Below, piece after piece: positions 18,177 through 27,427 of a DNA stretch of 64,000 nt (positions within the stretch are counted from its first letter, which is position 1; each line of letters starts with the position of its first letter). Below the pieces are notes generated by a model. That model was not told the origin of the DNA and searched no databases. It was given only the letters and a program-made list of their open reading frames with translations. Both the position numbers and the translations under genes were made by a program. The DNA is taken from positions 930,001 to 994,000 of the forward strand of contig NZ_JACRTF010000001.1 of NCBI RefSeq assembly GCF_014385165.1, given 5' to 3'. This stretch comes from Jilunia laotingensis (GTDB lineage Bacteria; Bacteroidota; Bacteroidia; Bacteroidales; Bacteroidaceae).

Positions 18177-19784
18177 ATGAAAAGATATAAATATATAGCA
18201 ACGCTGTTTTTAGGAAGCTTGATAAGTTTCACCGGATGTACCGATAATTTCGAATCGGACAATGAGACCAAAGGTGCCTTCAATGATGAAGTCAAGGAAT
18301 TTGACTATCAGAAGTATACAATGCCTTTTGAAATCATTCAATCGGGCATTTACTTCCAGTATAACTGGGGAGACGGGCTAAACTGGCCTTGGCAACTGAC
18401 ACAGGCTCTCCAGCATGATATGTTCTCAGGGTATTTCCATGATAAATTGTCTTCATTCAATAGCAAAAACTCTGTCTACAATATCAATACAGGATGGTCG
18501 AATGCAGCTTGGAACTATACATATAAATATATTTTCCCTACAGCATACAAATCAGAAATTAACAGCATCGGTTCCGATAAAACCATTCATTACTATGGTC
18601 TTACAAAAATATTGAAGGTAGAATTGATGCACCGTATATCCGACACCTACGGACCTATCGTATATAGCAAATTCGGTAGCAGTGACGACAATTCCGTTGA
18701 CACGCAACAAGAAGCTTATACTCACTTTTTCGATGACCTTGATAAAGGTATAGACGCATTGGACACGTACTTAAAAAACGGAGGAAAAGACGATGCATTT
18801 AATTCAACCGATATGATGAATGCGGGAGGAATCAAAGGCTGGATCAAGTTTGCAAACTCCTTGCGGCTCCGTCTTGCCATGCGCATTTCGAATGTAGACA
18901 AGAAAAATGCCGAAATTCAAGCAAAAAAAGCGTTGGAAAACCCTTATGGTGTACTCGAAGCAGCAAAAGAAGTAATCCAGGTTTCCGGTCATGGTTACAC
19001 CAATCCGTTGATCAGCGTTGCCGGATGGGGTGAAGTCTACATGGGAGCTTCAATGGCTTCCGTATTGAATGGATACGAAGATCCGCGCCGTGAAAAATGG
19101 TATAACAAAGCCACACTAAAAGGACATGAAGACGAATGGTTAGGCATTCCTCAAGGAGTATACATGCAGGATGGCGATCCTAACTACTATGAATCATATT
19201 CAGCGATGAAAGCTACCGGGGGCGAATCCACTCCAGCCATTCTGATGACCGCTGCCGAAACTTGGTTTCTCCGTGCTGAAGCTGCTTTACGCCACTTTAC
19301 CAACGAAGACCCTAAAGAGTGTTACGAAACCGGTGTTAGAACTTCATTCGCACAATGGGGAGCCGGAGATGCAACCGATTATCTTGCCAGCAACAAAAAA
19401 CCGTTGGATTATAAAGAGATGGTTCCTGCCAGCGGTGGAAAGGACATGAAAACATTAATCAGCATTTCTCCTAAATGGAATGCTTCAGCGGACAATGAAG
19501 GCAAGCTCGAACAAATTATTACTCAGAAATGGCTGGCATGTTGGCCTGAGAGTTATGAAGCATGGAGTGAACAACGTCGCACAGGTTATCCGAAATTGTT
19601 TAAAGTACAAACGAATAACAGTGCCGGTAAAATCGATACAGATGCTATGATCCGCCGCCTTCCATTCTCTACAGACGATGCAGATAAAGATCCTATACAA
19701 TATAAATTCTTGTTGCAAGCACTTGGAGGTGCCGACAATGGTGGTACCCGTTTATGGTGGGATACCGGTAAAAACAATTTCTAA
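18177..19784 (+). CDS. SusD/RagB-family surface lipoprotein
   Basis: A 535-residue lipoprotein (lipobox SFTGC, Cys21) with acidic residues soon after the cysteine, which fits surface export. The body is mostly helical with TPR-like pairs and resembles the SusD-like-2 branch (long N-terminal half with FQYNWGDGLNWPWQLTQAL, then GWIKFANSLRLRLAMRISN, and a C-terminal QKWLACWPESYEAWSEQRR, the usual SusD hallmark). SusD proteins cap the SusC barrel and capture nutrient. Co-transcribed with susC; a terminator follows. Confidence 0.93.
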   Translation: MKRYKYIATLFLGSLISFTGCTDNFESDNETKGAFNDEVKEFDYQKYTMPFEIIQSGIYFQYNWGDGLNWPWQLTQALQHDMFSGYFHDKLSSFNSKNSVYNINTGWSNAAWNYTYKYIFPTAYKSEINSIGSDKTIHYYGLTKILKVELMHRISDTYGPIVYSKFGSSDDNSVDTQQEAYTHFFDDLDKGIDALDTYLKNGGKDDAFNSTDMMNAGGIKGWIKFANSLRLRLAMRISNVDKKNAEIQAKKALENPYGVLEAAKEVIQVSGHGYTNPLISVAGWGEVYMGASMASVLNGYEDPRREKWYNKATLKGHEDEWLGIPQGVYMQDGDPNYYESYSAMKATGGESTPAILMTAAETWFLRAEAALRHFTNEDPKECYETGVRTSFAQWGAGDATDYLASNKKPLDYKEMVPASGGKDMKTLISISPKWNASADNEGKLEQIITQKWLACWPESYEAWSEQRRTGYPKLFKVQTNNSAGKIDTDAMIRRLPFSTDDADKDPIQYKFLLQALGGADNGGTRLWWDTGKNNF

Positions 19785-19857
19785 AATTTCAAAGGTATTA
19801 ATGATTAAATGAATGGTGTTTTCTCCGTATTAGTTTATTTAAAGGAGGAAAGATTGG

Positions 19858-19894
19858 GAGGAGTAAAGTCGGGGGGCTTTACTCCTCTTCTTCT
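19858..19894. terminator. Terminator after the SusD gene, shared with a convergent gene
   Basis: An 11-bp stem (GAGGAGTAAAG / CTTTACTCCTC) with a G-rich loop. The right arm overlaps the last codons and stop of the minus-strand 105-residue gene. The T-rich tail on the plus side is broken (TTCTTCT). Confidence 0.6.
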
Positions 19895-20196
19895 AAAGAG
19901 CGTTTAATCTTGAAATATCCCTTTATTCCAGAGATATTATTAATAAGCTCCTTTATTTCCGAAACATTATCTATTATTTCCTTCGTATCAACCATCAATT
20001 CATAGATATCACTCTCATCAAACTCAGAATAGAATTTTATAGGATTTTTCACTTCTCCATTTTCAACATCATCACCATCGAATATAGAAATTTCAACAGT
20101 TTTGTCTTTTGCAGCAATCATCACATCGTATCTTTTTAATATAACCGCCAACTCTATCAAGAAATTGGTTTCTTTCTTTGTCAGTATTTTAAACAT
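19879..20196 (-). CDS. Small acidic protein of unknown function
   Basis: A 105-residue protein from the ATG at 20196 (MFKILTKKETNFL). I do not recognise a family. It has a hydrophobic first third (FLIELAVILKRYDVMIAA), a middle with beta character (KTVEISIFDGDD), a predicted amphipathic helix (KEIIDNVSEIKELINNISG) and a run of glutamates at the C-terminus. No signal peptide. It is divergent from an XRE regulator with about 200 bp between the start codons, so the two may be regulated together. The ORF is AT-rich like its regulator neighbour. It could extend to 20268, but the chosen start is more compact. Confidence 0.55.
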   Translation of the reverse strand: MFKILTKKETNFLIELAVILKRYDVMIAAKDKTVEISIFDGDDVENGEVKNPIKFYSEFDESDIYELMVDTKEIIDNVSEIKELINNISGIKGYFKIKRSLEEEE

Positions 20197-20334
20197 AGTG
20201 ATTAGGTATTGATTTAAGTACAAAGAAAATGATATTGGATGATATAAAGGCAGAAAAATGTTATTCATTTATTCAAAACTCAACCTGTTGAATATTCATT
20301 CGTCATGTTCTATCCTATTTATCCATTTTTTACG

Positions 20335-20342
20335 TATATTTG
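20335..20342 (+). promoter_or_regulatory. -7 element for the XRE regulator gene
   Basis: TATATTTG, a full consensus match, 55 bp before the ATG at 20397. The -33 region is T-rich without a clear TTTG. Confidence 0.5.
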
Positions 20343-20396
20343 CTACGAAGGAAACTAATCATCCTCCAAATTGTTTGAAAATAAAACTAAAGAGAT

Positions 20397-20846
20397 ATGG
20401 AAACAGAAGAGAAAATCAACAGTAACGTACATCATGGACATAACATCAGACGTACACGAATTGAGAAAAACATGAACCAAGATATCCTTTCCGAAAAAGT
20501 AAGTATGTCTCAACCGACAGTCTCAAGATATGAAAGTATGAGAATTATCGAAGATGATATACTTGAAAGATTTGCCAAAGCACTGAATGTGCCGAAAGAT
20601 TATCTGAAAACATTGGAAGAAGATGCTCCAAGCATAGTGTTTGAAAATAACAGTATTACTAATAATGGAGGTAATAATACTCAAGCAGGGCTTAATGACG
20701 AAATTTCTAATGACAACAGAATTACTAATAACCCCATTGACAAAATCACCGAACTATACGAACGCCTTCTTAAAGATAAAGATGATATGATTGCAGAACT
20801 TCAGCAACATATTGATTTTTTAGAAGGTAAAAATAACAAGCAATAA
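20397..20846 (+). CDS. XRE-family helix-turn-helix regulator with C-terminal coiled coil
   Basis: A 149-residue cytoplasmic DNA-binding protein. The HTH domain covers about residues 14-70 (GHNIRRTRIEKNMNQDILSE, then VSMSQPTVSRYES as the recognition helix, then FAKALNVPKDYLK). A linker rich in Asn/Thr (about 82-112) follows, and the tail (about 113-147) is a likely coiled coil for dimerisation (ITELYERLLKDKDDMIAEL). It resembles short phage-repressor-like regulators that are frequent in Bacteroides. Target unknown; it is divergent from the 105-residue acidic gene and followed by a terminator. Confidence 0.85.
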   Translation: METEEKINSNVHHGHNIRRTRIEKNMNQDILSEKVSMSQPTVSRYESMRIIEDDILERFAKALNVPKDYLKTLEEDAPSIVFENNSITNNGGNNTQAGLNDEISNDNRITNNPIDKITELYERLLKDKDDMIAELQQHIDFLEGKNNKQ

Positions 20847-20887
20847 ATAATCTGCCAAAGTTAATTCGATTATCTCAAATATGTATA

Positions 20888-20930
20888 AATAGCAAACTAC
20901 AAGAATATTTCGCGTAGTTTGCTATTTATT
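20888..20930. terminator. Terminator between the XRE gene and the convergent TonB-dependent receptor
   Basis: A perfect 13-bp stem (AATAGCAAACTAC / GTAGTTTGCTATT, 20888-20900 with 20914-20926), loop of 13. Short T/A-rich flanks on both sides suit both directions. Confidence 0.7.
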
Positions 20931-20980
20931 CCTAAAAAGCCCGAGACATATATAGCGCAGCCTTTATTTATTCTCTCTTC

Positions 20981-23509
20981 TTAATTCTCTCCTCCTCCAC
21001 CTTTCACGTCGTCATTCTCGATACTACGTGCAGCTTTCTTTACACTGGCTTTCAACTCTCCGATGCGATAGCTCACACTGATTCCATAACGCATACGTGA
21101 GTAGCGGTAATTACTTTCCTGATAGAAGCCGGCACCTTCTACAGAATTCTTGCTATCCATGTACTTTTTAAGGAAATTGCTGGCAAAGGCACTTAATGTT
21201 AATCGTTTCTCTTTCAAGAAAGAACGGTTCAGGCCAATACTGTAATCATAGTAACTGCTACCTTTTCCTTGCAGTGAAACCCATGGCGTACTGCCCATCA
21301 GATTCAAACTCAAACGGATATCCAACGGTAACGTCTGCTCCAATCCACCATATGCAAAAACACTCCAGCCACTATTCTCCAGTTTTTGCACCGGATCTTT
21401 AAATTTGGAATAACTTCCCCAAAAGTTCATAGAAGCAGTGGTCTTCGGTGTGATACTCCATCTGACATATCCACTAAAACCAAGACTCTTGCTTTTACCA
21501 ATATTTTCGTAAGTAGTATAAAGTACTTCCTTGCCCGTCTTATCCTTCAAATCTTCAATCTCCGAATCGTTAATGAGACGTGTCACCTCCTCAATACCAC
21601 TATTATTGAATGTGTAATTCACTGATACGTTGATATTAAATTTCTGTGAGAAATTGCTATAACTCAAATTGAGCGAATGGCTCTTCTCACTATCCAGTCC
21701 GGGATTACCCTGGCGTATATTGCTCGGATTAGCATCGTTCAGATATGGATTTAAAAACCAGATGCTCGGACGCCAGATACGCATATTATAACCAAAGCGT
21801 ATATTGGACATATCAGTTATTTTGTAGCCGATACTTGCCGAAGGCACCAAGTCATTATAATTCACATCAAAGTTCTCTTCCGGTCTCTCGGTATATTTCA
21901 CATCCTGCATGGTACGTTCAAAGCGCAGTCCGGCACGACCGGAAATGCTCTTCACTTTGATGGCATACCCCAAATAAGCGGCTAAAATATCATTGATGTG
22001 CTTGTAATGGCTACTACGTTCCATATCGTAATTACCATCCTTATCATAACGGTTATTGTCACTGTGATTGTTCCGAATGATATACTTTCCACCTACTTCC
22101 AGTGTGTGTATCTTCGCTATAGGAGTCGTATAATCAGCTTGGAAGGTATGTTCGGAACTGTTCTGTTTTCCATCCGAACGCTGGCCGGTAAGCATTTTGT
22201 CTACATATTCCTTCCAATCATCCTGTGCATGAATATCCGTATATCCGTAGAGCGAATTGGAAGTGCTGGGACGGGTACTAACTTTATAAGAAAGGGTAAG
22301 CATTCTCTCCTTATTCTTTCGCGAGGTTCGCTGGTAATCCACATTACCCCGAATCGAATACCAAGACCCATCGCTTTCGTTTATATTATTATATGAATAA
22401 AAGGGATTGGTTCCATCCTGAGCATTAAACGGTTGCATATAGGTGTAACCACTCCCGTCCCCTTCATTATTACCACCATACATACCAAAGCCCATAGTAA
22501 TAAGGCGTAATGTATCCATTTCATAGCTAGCTTCCAGATTACCACTTTGGAAGCCATATTTACTGTCATTCCATCCATCGTTCCTAACGACTCTCTGGGC
22601 TCCCTCCGATTTGTCTTCCGGATTGTCCTGCCTCTGCTCGCTATAAGAATAGCTACGAGGCTGGTTGTTGCGGTTCATGTTATACCGTGCAGACAGCGTA
22701 AGCTTCTCTTTTTTGATGGTGGCATACACTCCACCGCCACCTCCGGTATTGCTGCCGTTTCCACTGAAAGTGGCGGTATACCCCTTGAAGCCCGCACCTC
22801 CTATGGTAACAATATTCAAAATACCTCCCACACCCTCGGCATCATACTTGGCACCGGGATTGGTAATCACTTCTATATGTTTGATTGTATTGGCAGGCAT
22901 ACTTTTCAACACATCCACCGGATTATCACTAATCATATTATCGGGTTTGCCATTGATGTGAATTTTGAAACTGCTACTGCCGTTGACTTTAATATTATCT
23001 TCTCCGTCTACTGTCACTAACGGCACTTTGCGAAGCATCTCAAGTACCGTATTCGTTTTCGAATCGGGATCATCCTGCACATTGTATTCTATTTTGTCAA
23101 TATCCGCCTTCACCAACGGTTTCTGTGCTACGATTTCCACCCCTCCCAACTCGTTGGTTGCTTCTGAATTATAAAGAGTCCCCAAGTTGATCGTCTTTTC
23201 ATTGGGTGTCACTTCAAAATCTTTGACCACCGTACTCTTCCCTATGGAAGTTATAGTAATCTGATACGTACCGGGATCAGCATTGACCTTCTCCTGAAAT
23301 TTACCACCCATATCCGTTACAGCCATTTTGACAGCTTTTTCAGGAGTTTTCTTTTTCGCTATACGAATCGTCGCATATGGCTCTCCTTCATGGGTTATAG
23401 AGTCAAGAAGTACACCCTTCACTGTATAAGAAGGACTTGTCGTGTTTTGTGAACAAAGCGTACCAGATGCTATAACAAGCATCAATAACAACAGTAGTTT
23501 GCCTTTCAT
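20981..23509 (-). CDS. TonB-dependent receptor (outer membrane beta-barrel family)
   Basis: An 842-residue outer-membrane receptor without a SusD partner. A signal peptide (LLLLLMLVIASGTLCSQ) is followed by a carboxypeptidase-regulatory-like domain (about 30-115), a plug (about 130-235; VLEMLRKVPLVTVDGEDNIK, GVGGILNIVTIG) and a barrel (about 240-815) of the OMP_b-brl_3 type. The protein then runs past the expected last strand (YGISVSYRIGEL) into a basic and Gly-rich tail ending GGGGEN. Substrate unknown. It is single, with its own promoter and no neighbouring transport genes. Confidence 0.9.
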   Translation of the reverse strand: MKGKLLLLLMLVIASGTLCSQNTTSPSYTVKGVLLDSITHEGEPYATIRIAKKKTPEKAVKMAVTDMGGKFQEKVNADPGTYQITITSIGKSTVVKDFEVTPNEKTINLGTLYNSEATNELGGVEIVAQKPLVKADIDKIEYNVQDDPDSKTNTVLEMLRKVPLVTVDGEDNIKVNGSSSFKIHINGKPDNMISDNPVDVLKSMPANTIKHIEVITNPGAKYDAEGVGGILNIVTIGGAGFKGYTATFSGNGSNTGGGGGVYATIKKEKLTLSARYNMNRNNQPRSYSYSEQRQDNPEDKSEGAQRVVRNDGWNDSKYGFQSGNLEASYEMDTLRLITMGFGMYGGNNEGDGSGYTYMQPFNAQDGTNPFYSYNNINESDGSWYSIRGNVDYQRTSRKNKERMLTLSYKVSTRPSTSNSLYGYTDIHAQDDWKEYVDKMLTGQRSDGKQNSSEHTFQADYTTPIAKIHTLEVGGKYIIRNNHSDNNRYDKDGNYDMERSSHYKHINDILAAYLGYAIKVKSISGRAGLRFERTMQDVKYTERPEENFDVNYNDLVPSASIGYKITDMSNIRFGYNMRIWRPSIWFLNPYLNDANPSNIRQGNPGLDSEKSHSLNLSYSNFSQKFNINVSVNYTFNNSGIEEVTRLINDSEIEDLKDKTGKEVLYTTYENIGKSKSLGFSGYVRWSITPKTTASMNFWGSYSKFKDPVQKLENSGWSVFAYGGLEQTLPLDIRLSLNLMGSTPWVSLQGKGSSYYDYSIGLNRSFLKEKRLTLSAFASNFLKKYMDSKNSVEGAGFYQESNYRYSRMRYGISVSYRIGELKASVKKAARSIENDDVKGGGGEN

Positions 23510-23575
23510 GTTTTATTTGGTTTTAGTTTATAGTCTAATAGACGTTTAATCCTAAGATTTGTTACAAGGTTCCGG

Positions 23576-23583
23576 CAAAAGTA
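23576..23583 (-). promoter_or_regulatory. -7 element for the lone TonB-dependent receptor
   Basis: Minus-strand TACTTTTG, a full consensus match, 67 bp before the start codon. Confidence 0.5.
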
Positions 23584-23758
23584 GATGGTTTATTCACGCA
23601 TACGAAATATTCGGAGTTAAGAAAACAAAAAGAAGCACGAAACTTGCCTGACAAACGGATGACAGTCAGAGCCATCCGATTGTAGGATAATCTGATTACA
23701 GTAACATTTTTGAAACATTCTTTTAACGTTTATGTTACATTAAATAAGTTCGACATGT

Positions 23759-23789
23759 TTTGTTAATTCAACTCAAGATTATATCTTTG
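23759..23789 (+). promoter_or_regulatory. Promoter of the nuclease/TonB receptor operon
   Basis: -33 TTTG (23759-23762), 19 bp, -7 TATCTTTG (23782-23789): a textbook Bacteroides promoter. Expected leader of about 70 bases before the ATG at 23864. Confidence 0.75.
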
Positions 23790-23863
23790 TTCCCCCCTTT
23801 CAAATATTAGAGCAAATATTTCTTGGGATAGCATAAGTATTAACTTTTATTATTTAAACATCA

Positions 23864-26191
23864 ATGAAGAATCTTTATTTTCCGAAGTTGTTTTTTGGTA
23901 CAATGCTTCTAACGGTCTTAATGGCCTTTGTGAGTTGTGTGGATGATAATGACGACACAGAAGCTCCTTTCCTAGAGGTTTCTCCAACAAACCTGACCTT
24001 TACTACAGATGGTGTTCCTGCCGAAGGTAGTCAATCCTCTTTTGAAATTTCGACCAATCGTCATTGGACAGCTACCGTACAAGATGACAAATCTTGGGTT
24101 ACCCTCTCTGCAACGGAAGGTGACGGTTCGGCTACCATACAAGTGAGCATTCCCGAAGGAATTAATGACGAAGCAAATATCGATATACAAATCTCGAATA
24201 AAGTAGGTCCATTGATGTCGAAAACTGTCACTATTAAGAGTGGAAACATTCAGCCGAAAGTAGTGATCTATCATGAAAGCGTAGGTTCTACTGCCGTTAC
24301 AAGCCCTTATCCTTATGTCGATGCCTACACTGGATGGGACAAATCAGGTACCGGAGCTGCCAGTGTTACTTATTCCGGCCAGAAAGCATCCGTACGTTCC
24401 AGCGGTTTGGCAAATACAGATGCTTATCCAGATGCATCCGGCCCGAACGTAATTTTCTTCGGAGCATTACCTTCCGACTTTGTAATCAATAAGATTACTT
24501 TGGAGCCTAACCAAACAAACCTGAAACTGACTTTCGGTGCAAGTTATTCATACAAGGCAGAAGGTTCAAGCGATTATGATAATACCTTCGACACAAATAA
24601 ATTTACAGTATCCTTAAGCGCAGACGGCTCGACTTGGACACCGGTCACTTACTCCAAGAACAAAGGCGATGAAACCACTCCGTACTGGGTATTCGCAACA
24701 TCAGACTTTACACTGAAGAAAGCAGTATCCGAACTTTATATTAAGTTCACAGCATTGGCACCGTCAGCTATTCGCTTAGACGATATCACATTGGCTACAG
24801 GTAATGGCGGACAAGAGATTGATCTCGAAGGCGGAAGTGTTGTACCACCGACAACAGCAATCTATCATGAAACCGTAGGAAATGCTTCTGTTTCCAGCCC
24901 CTACCCGTATGTCGACGCTTACACAGGTTGGAGTACGACAGGTTCCGGTGCAAGTAGCGTGACCTATAGCGGAGAAAAGGCAACGGTTCGTTCAAGTGGC
25001 CTGGCAAATACCGGTGCTTATGAAGGTGCTTCCGGTCCGAACGTTGTTTTCTTCGGAACACTGCCCGCTGACTTTGTAATCAATAAAATCACCTTACCTA
25101 CCGGACAAACCAACCTCAAGCTGACCTTCGGTGCAAGTTACTCATACAAACCGGAGGGTGGAAGTTATGACAATACTTTCGATGCAAGCAAATTTATCGT
25201 ATCGCTGAGTGCAAACGGTACGAATTGGGTGCCGGTTGAATATACCAATAACAATGGCGACCAAACAAATCCTTATTGGGTTTTTGCAACTGCCAACTTT
25301 ACGTTGAAGCAAGCATCCCCTGAACTGTACATTAAGTTTACGGCACTTGCTGCCTCTGCTTTCCGTTTAGACGATATTACTTTAGCAGCAGGCGAAGGTG
25401 GTAATATTATTGACCTGGATAGCAGTATAGGCACGACTCCGACAATCCTGTCTGTTACTCCTTCTTCCGTGAACTTACCAGCAACGGGAGGTACAGAGGT
25501 CTTAAATGTGGAAGTTGCCAATCAAGGCGACAATACACTTTCAGTAGATGGTCTGAGCGCACCTCTTTCAGCTACTGTTGAAGGAAATAAGATAACGGTT
25601 ACAGCTCAGCCTAACACAGGCACATCAGCTATCAAACAAACCTTGACCATTTCCCTGACAAACGGCAACAGCAAAACTGTGCCGGTGAGCGTTGCAGCAC
25701 AAGGAAGCGGTAATGAGACAGTCATTTCATTGGATTTAAGCAATACAGCCAACTATCCGCAGGATTTCCCGATTGCTAAAGCTCAAATGAAATCAGACCC
25801 CATCACCTTCACATTTGGTGGATATGAATATACTTTCGCTGGAGGCGAAGATGCCGGGACAGGATACTATCAAGCAGAAAGTAGTGGAAGCGTCTATACA
25901 CTGATCGGTAAGTTCGGAGCCTATATCGAACTTCCAGCCATTGCCGGGAAGAAACTGACAAAAGTAGTTGCATCCACCCGCGAAGGTGCATCTAAGAATG
26001 TAGATGTAGCCATTGTAGACAATGAATTTACTGAAGTAGCCGGTGGAGAAGCTGTAAAATGGGCACAAGACGGAGGAGTATTGGAATACACCTATAACCT
26101 GAGTGGAACATCCGTAAATACGAAATATAGGATTTTCATTGCGAATAAGTATAATGCCCAGTTCACCAAATGGGAACTAAGCTACGAATAA
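23864..26191 (+). CDS. Surface lipoprotein with BACON domain and a duplicated beta-sandwich module
   Basis: A 775-residue lipoprotein (lipobox FVSC, Cys25) followed by VDDNDDTE, an acidic run typical of surface-exported Bacteroides lipoproteins. A BACON domain spans about 32-130 (ISTNRHWTATVQDDKSWVTL). Two copies of a module of about 180 residues follow with a period of 198 residues (from about 135 and about 333; both contain SPYPYVDAYTGW, VRSSGLANT, DFVINKIT, LTFGASYSYK, RLDDITLA). Next come an Ig-like domain (about 525-612) and a C-terminal beta domain (about 620-775) with similar logic (YTFAGGEDAGTGYYQAES). I do not recognise a named family for the module. As first gene of the operon it probably binds the substrate of the nucleases downstream. 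Confidence 0.85.
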   Translation: MKNLYFPKLFFGTMLLTVLMAFVSCVDDNDDTEAPFLEVSPTNLTFTTDGVPAEGSQSSFEISTNRHWTATVQDDKSWVTLSATEGDGSATIQVSIPEGINDEANIDIQISNKVGPLMSKTVTIKSGNIQPKVVIYHESVGSTAVTSPYPYVDAYTGWDKSGTGAASVTYSGQKASVRSSGLANTDAYPDASGPNVIFFGALPSDFVINKITLEPNQTNLKLTFGASYSYKAEGSSDYDNTFDTNKFTVSLSADGSTWTPVTYSKNKGDETTPYWVFATSDFTLKKAVSELYIKFTALAPSAIRLDDITLATGNGGQEIDLEGGSVVPPTTAIYHETVGNASVSSPYPYVDAYTGWSTTGSGASSVTYSGEKATVRSSGLANTGAYEGASGPNVVFFGTLPADFVINKITLPTGQTNLKLTFGASYSYKPEGGSYDNTFDASKFIVSLSANGTNWVPVEYTNNNGDQTNPYWVFATANFTLKQASPELYIKFTALAASAFRLDDITLAAGEGGNIIDLDSSIGTTPTILSVTPSSVNLPATGGTEVLNVEVANQGDNTLSVDGLSAPLSATVEGNKITVTAQPNTGTSAIKQTLTISLTNGNSKTVPVSVAAQGSGNETVISLDLSNTANYPQDFPIAKAQMKSDPITFTFGGYEYTFAGGEDAGTGYYQAESSGSVYTLIGKFGAYIELPAIAGKKLTKVVASTREGASKNVDVAIVDNEFTEVAGGEAVKWAQDGGVLEYTYNLSGTSVNTKYRIFIANKYNAQFTKWELSYE

Positions 26192-26213
26192 ATCAAAGAC
26201 TTAACAGATTCTA

Positions 26214-27416
26214 ATGACATCAATTCATAGATATTATACCACAACTGTAAATATCCTCCTGCTCACAGTATTGACACTGTGGGTAGGAGCCTGTAGTAGC
26301 AATGACGATCCCGATATTGTCAAAGTACCGAACGAGGCATATTGGAAAACATCATCCACCGTGAGCGCTGCCAGCGGCTCTTCAGCCATCATCATCACGG
26401 GAACTACCGGCACAGTGTGGAATGCTGAAGTGACAGAAGGAAATACCTGGTGTTCATTCAGCAACAAGGATTTCACGAATTCATCACAAAAAAGCGGAGA
26501 AATAAAGGAAGGCCTGAATGTATTGTACGTTTATTATCAAAACAATACAGGAAGCACACAACGCCAGGCAAAAATATCACTCCGGTTTGCTGATGAAGCA
26601 GAACTAACGCTCGACCTTTCACAACTTTCATCCGGCCAGCAGAACTTACCATCATTCAATACTTGGATTGAGTTGCCGGCTGAAAAGGAAAATGCCAACT
26701 ACCAGTATGTTGCCCATTATGCAAAGTTGAATAATAAGCCTGTGCGCAATTATTCGCTCTGTTTTGACAAGACCAAACAAGCGGCTTTGTGGGTGGCTTA
26801 TCCGATACATAATGCATACCTTACCGGTTCGGGAAGTCGTACCGATGCATGGGCTTTCGACCCATTTATTCCGGAAAAATTTCAAGCCAATTGTGTGGAC
26901 AGATCCTACAAAGGCAGTTATGACCGGGGGCATCAGTTGCCTTCAGCCGACCGTTTAGCAACCAACGACTTGAATGCACAAACGTTCTACATGTCGAATA
27001 TGACTCCGCAATTGAACCGCCTGAATCAAGATATGTGGGCGAAACTGGAAGCAAAGGTGCGTGTCAACAAATGCTCAGATACACTGTATGTGGTTACGGG
27101 AGCATACTTTGGCAGTAATGCAACGACCACTTTCGATGGCGCCGGTAATACGGTGGCTGTACCCACCAACTATTACAAAGTGCTTTTACGCACCAAAACG
27201 GGTTCAACGGGTAAGGCAATTCAAGACTGCACAGATGATGAATTGATATCTATCGGATTTTGGGTAGAACAGAAATCTTACGGTAATATTGAACCACCGC
27301 GTTCAATTTGTACTACAGTAGCCGATATCGAACAGAAGACAGGTTTCACCTTCTTCCCCAAAGTATCTGCAACTGTGAAAAAACAAAACAACCCTACTCA
27401 ATGGGGTATTAACTAA
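26214..27416 (+). CDS. Surface DNA/RNA non-specific endonuclease lipoprotein (DRGH family) with BACON domain
   Basis: A 400-residue lipoprotein (lipobox WVGAC, Cys27) with SSNDDPD after the cysteine, suggesting the outer face. A BACON-like domain (about 38-140) precedes a Serratia-type nuclease domain (about 165-395). The active site is visible as DRGHQLPSADR with general base His240. NMTPQLNRLNQDMW provides the metal ligand Asn271, and Glu279 sits eight residues on, as in Serratia nuclease. This family cuts single- and double-stranded DNA and RNA. It starts 22 bp after the BACON/duplication lipoprotein and 11 bp before the EEP phosphodiesterase. All catalytic residues are present. Confidence 0.93.
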   Translation: MTSIHRYYTTTVNILLLTVLTLWVGACSSNDDPDIVKVPNEAYWKTSSTVSAASGSSAIIITGTTGTVWNAEVTEGNTWCSFSNKDFTNSSQKSGEIKEGLNVLYVYYQNNTGSTQRQAKISLRFADEAELTLDLSQLSSGQQNLPSFNTWIELPAEKENANYQYVAHYAKLNNKPVRNYSLCFDKTKQAALWVAYPIHNAYLTGSGSRTDAWAFDPFIPEKFQANCVDRSYKGSYDRGHQLPSADRLATNDLNAQTFYMSNMTPQLNRLNQDMWAKLEAKVRVNKCSDTLYVVTGAYFGSNATTTFDGAGNTVAVPTNYYKVLLRTKTGSTGKAIQDCTDDELISIGFWVEQKSYGNIEPPRSICTTVADIEQKTGFTFFPKVSATVKKQNNPTQWGIN

Positions 27417-27427
27417 CATTTCGGCTT

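Larger units (their letters stand above)
23510..23863. other. Divergent promoter region between receptor and nuclease operon
   Basis: About 350 bp. It holds the minus-strand receptor promoter, the plus-strand operon promoter and a 7-bp inverted repeat GTAACAT...ATGTTAC (23701-23707 / 23732-23738) upstream of the operon -33, which could be an operator. No gene seen. Confidence 0.6.
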
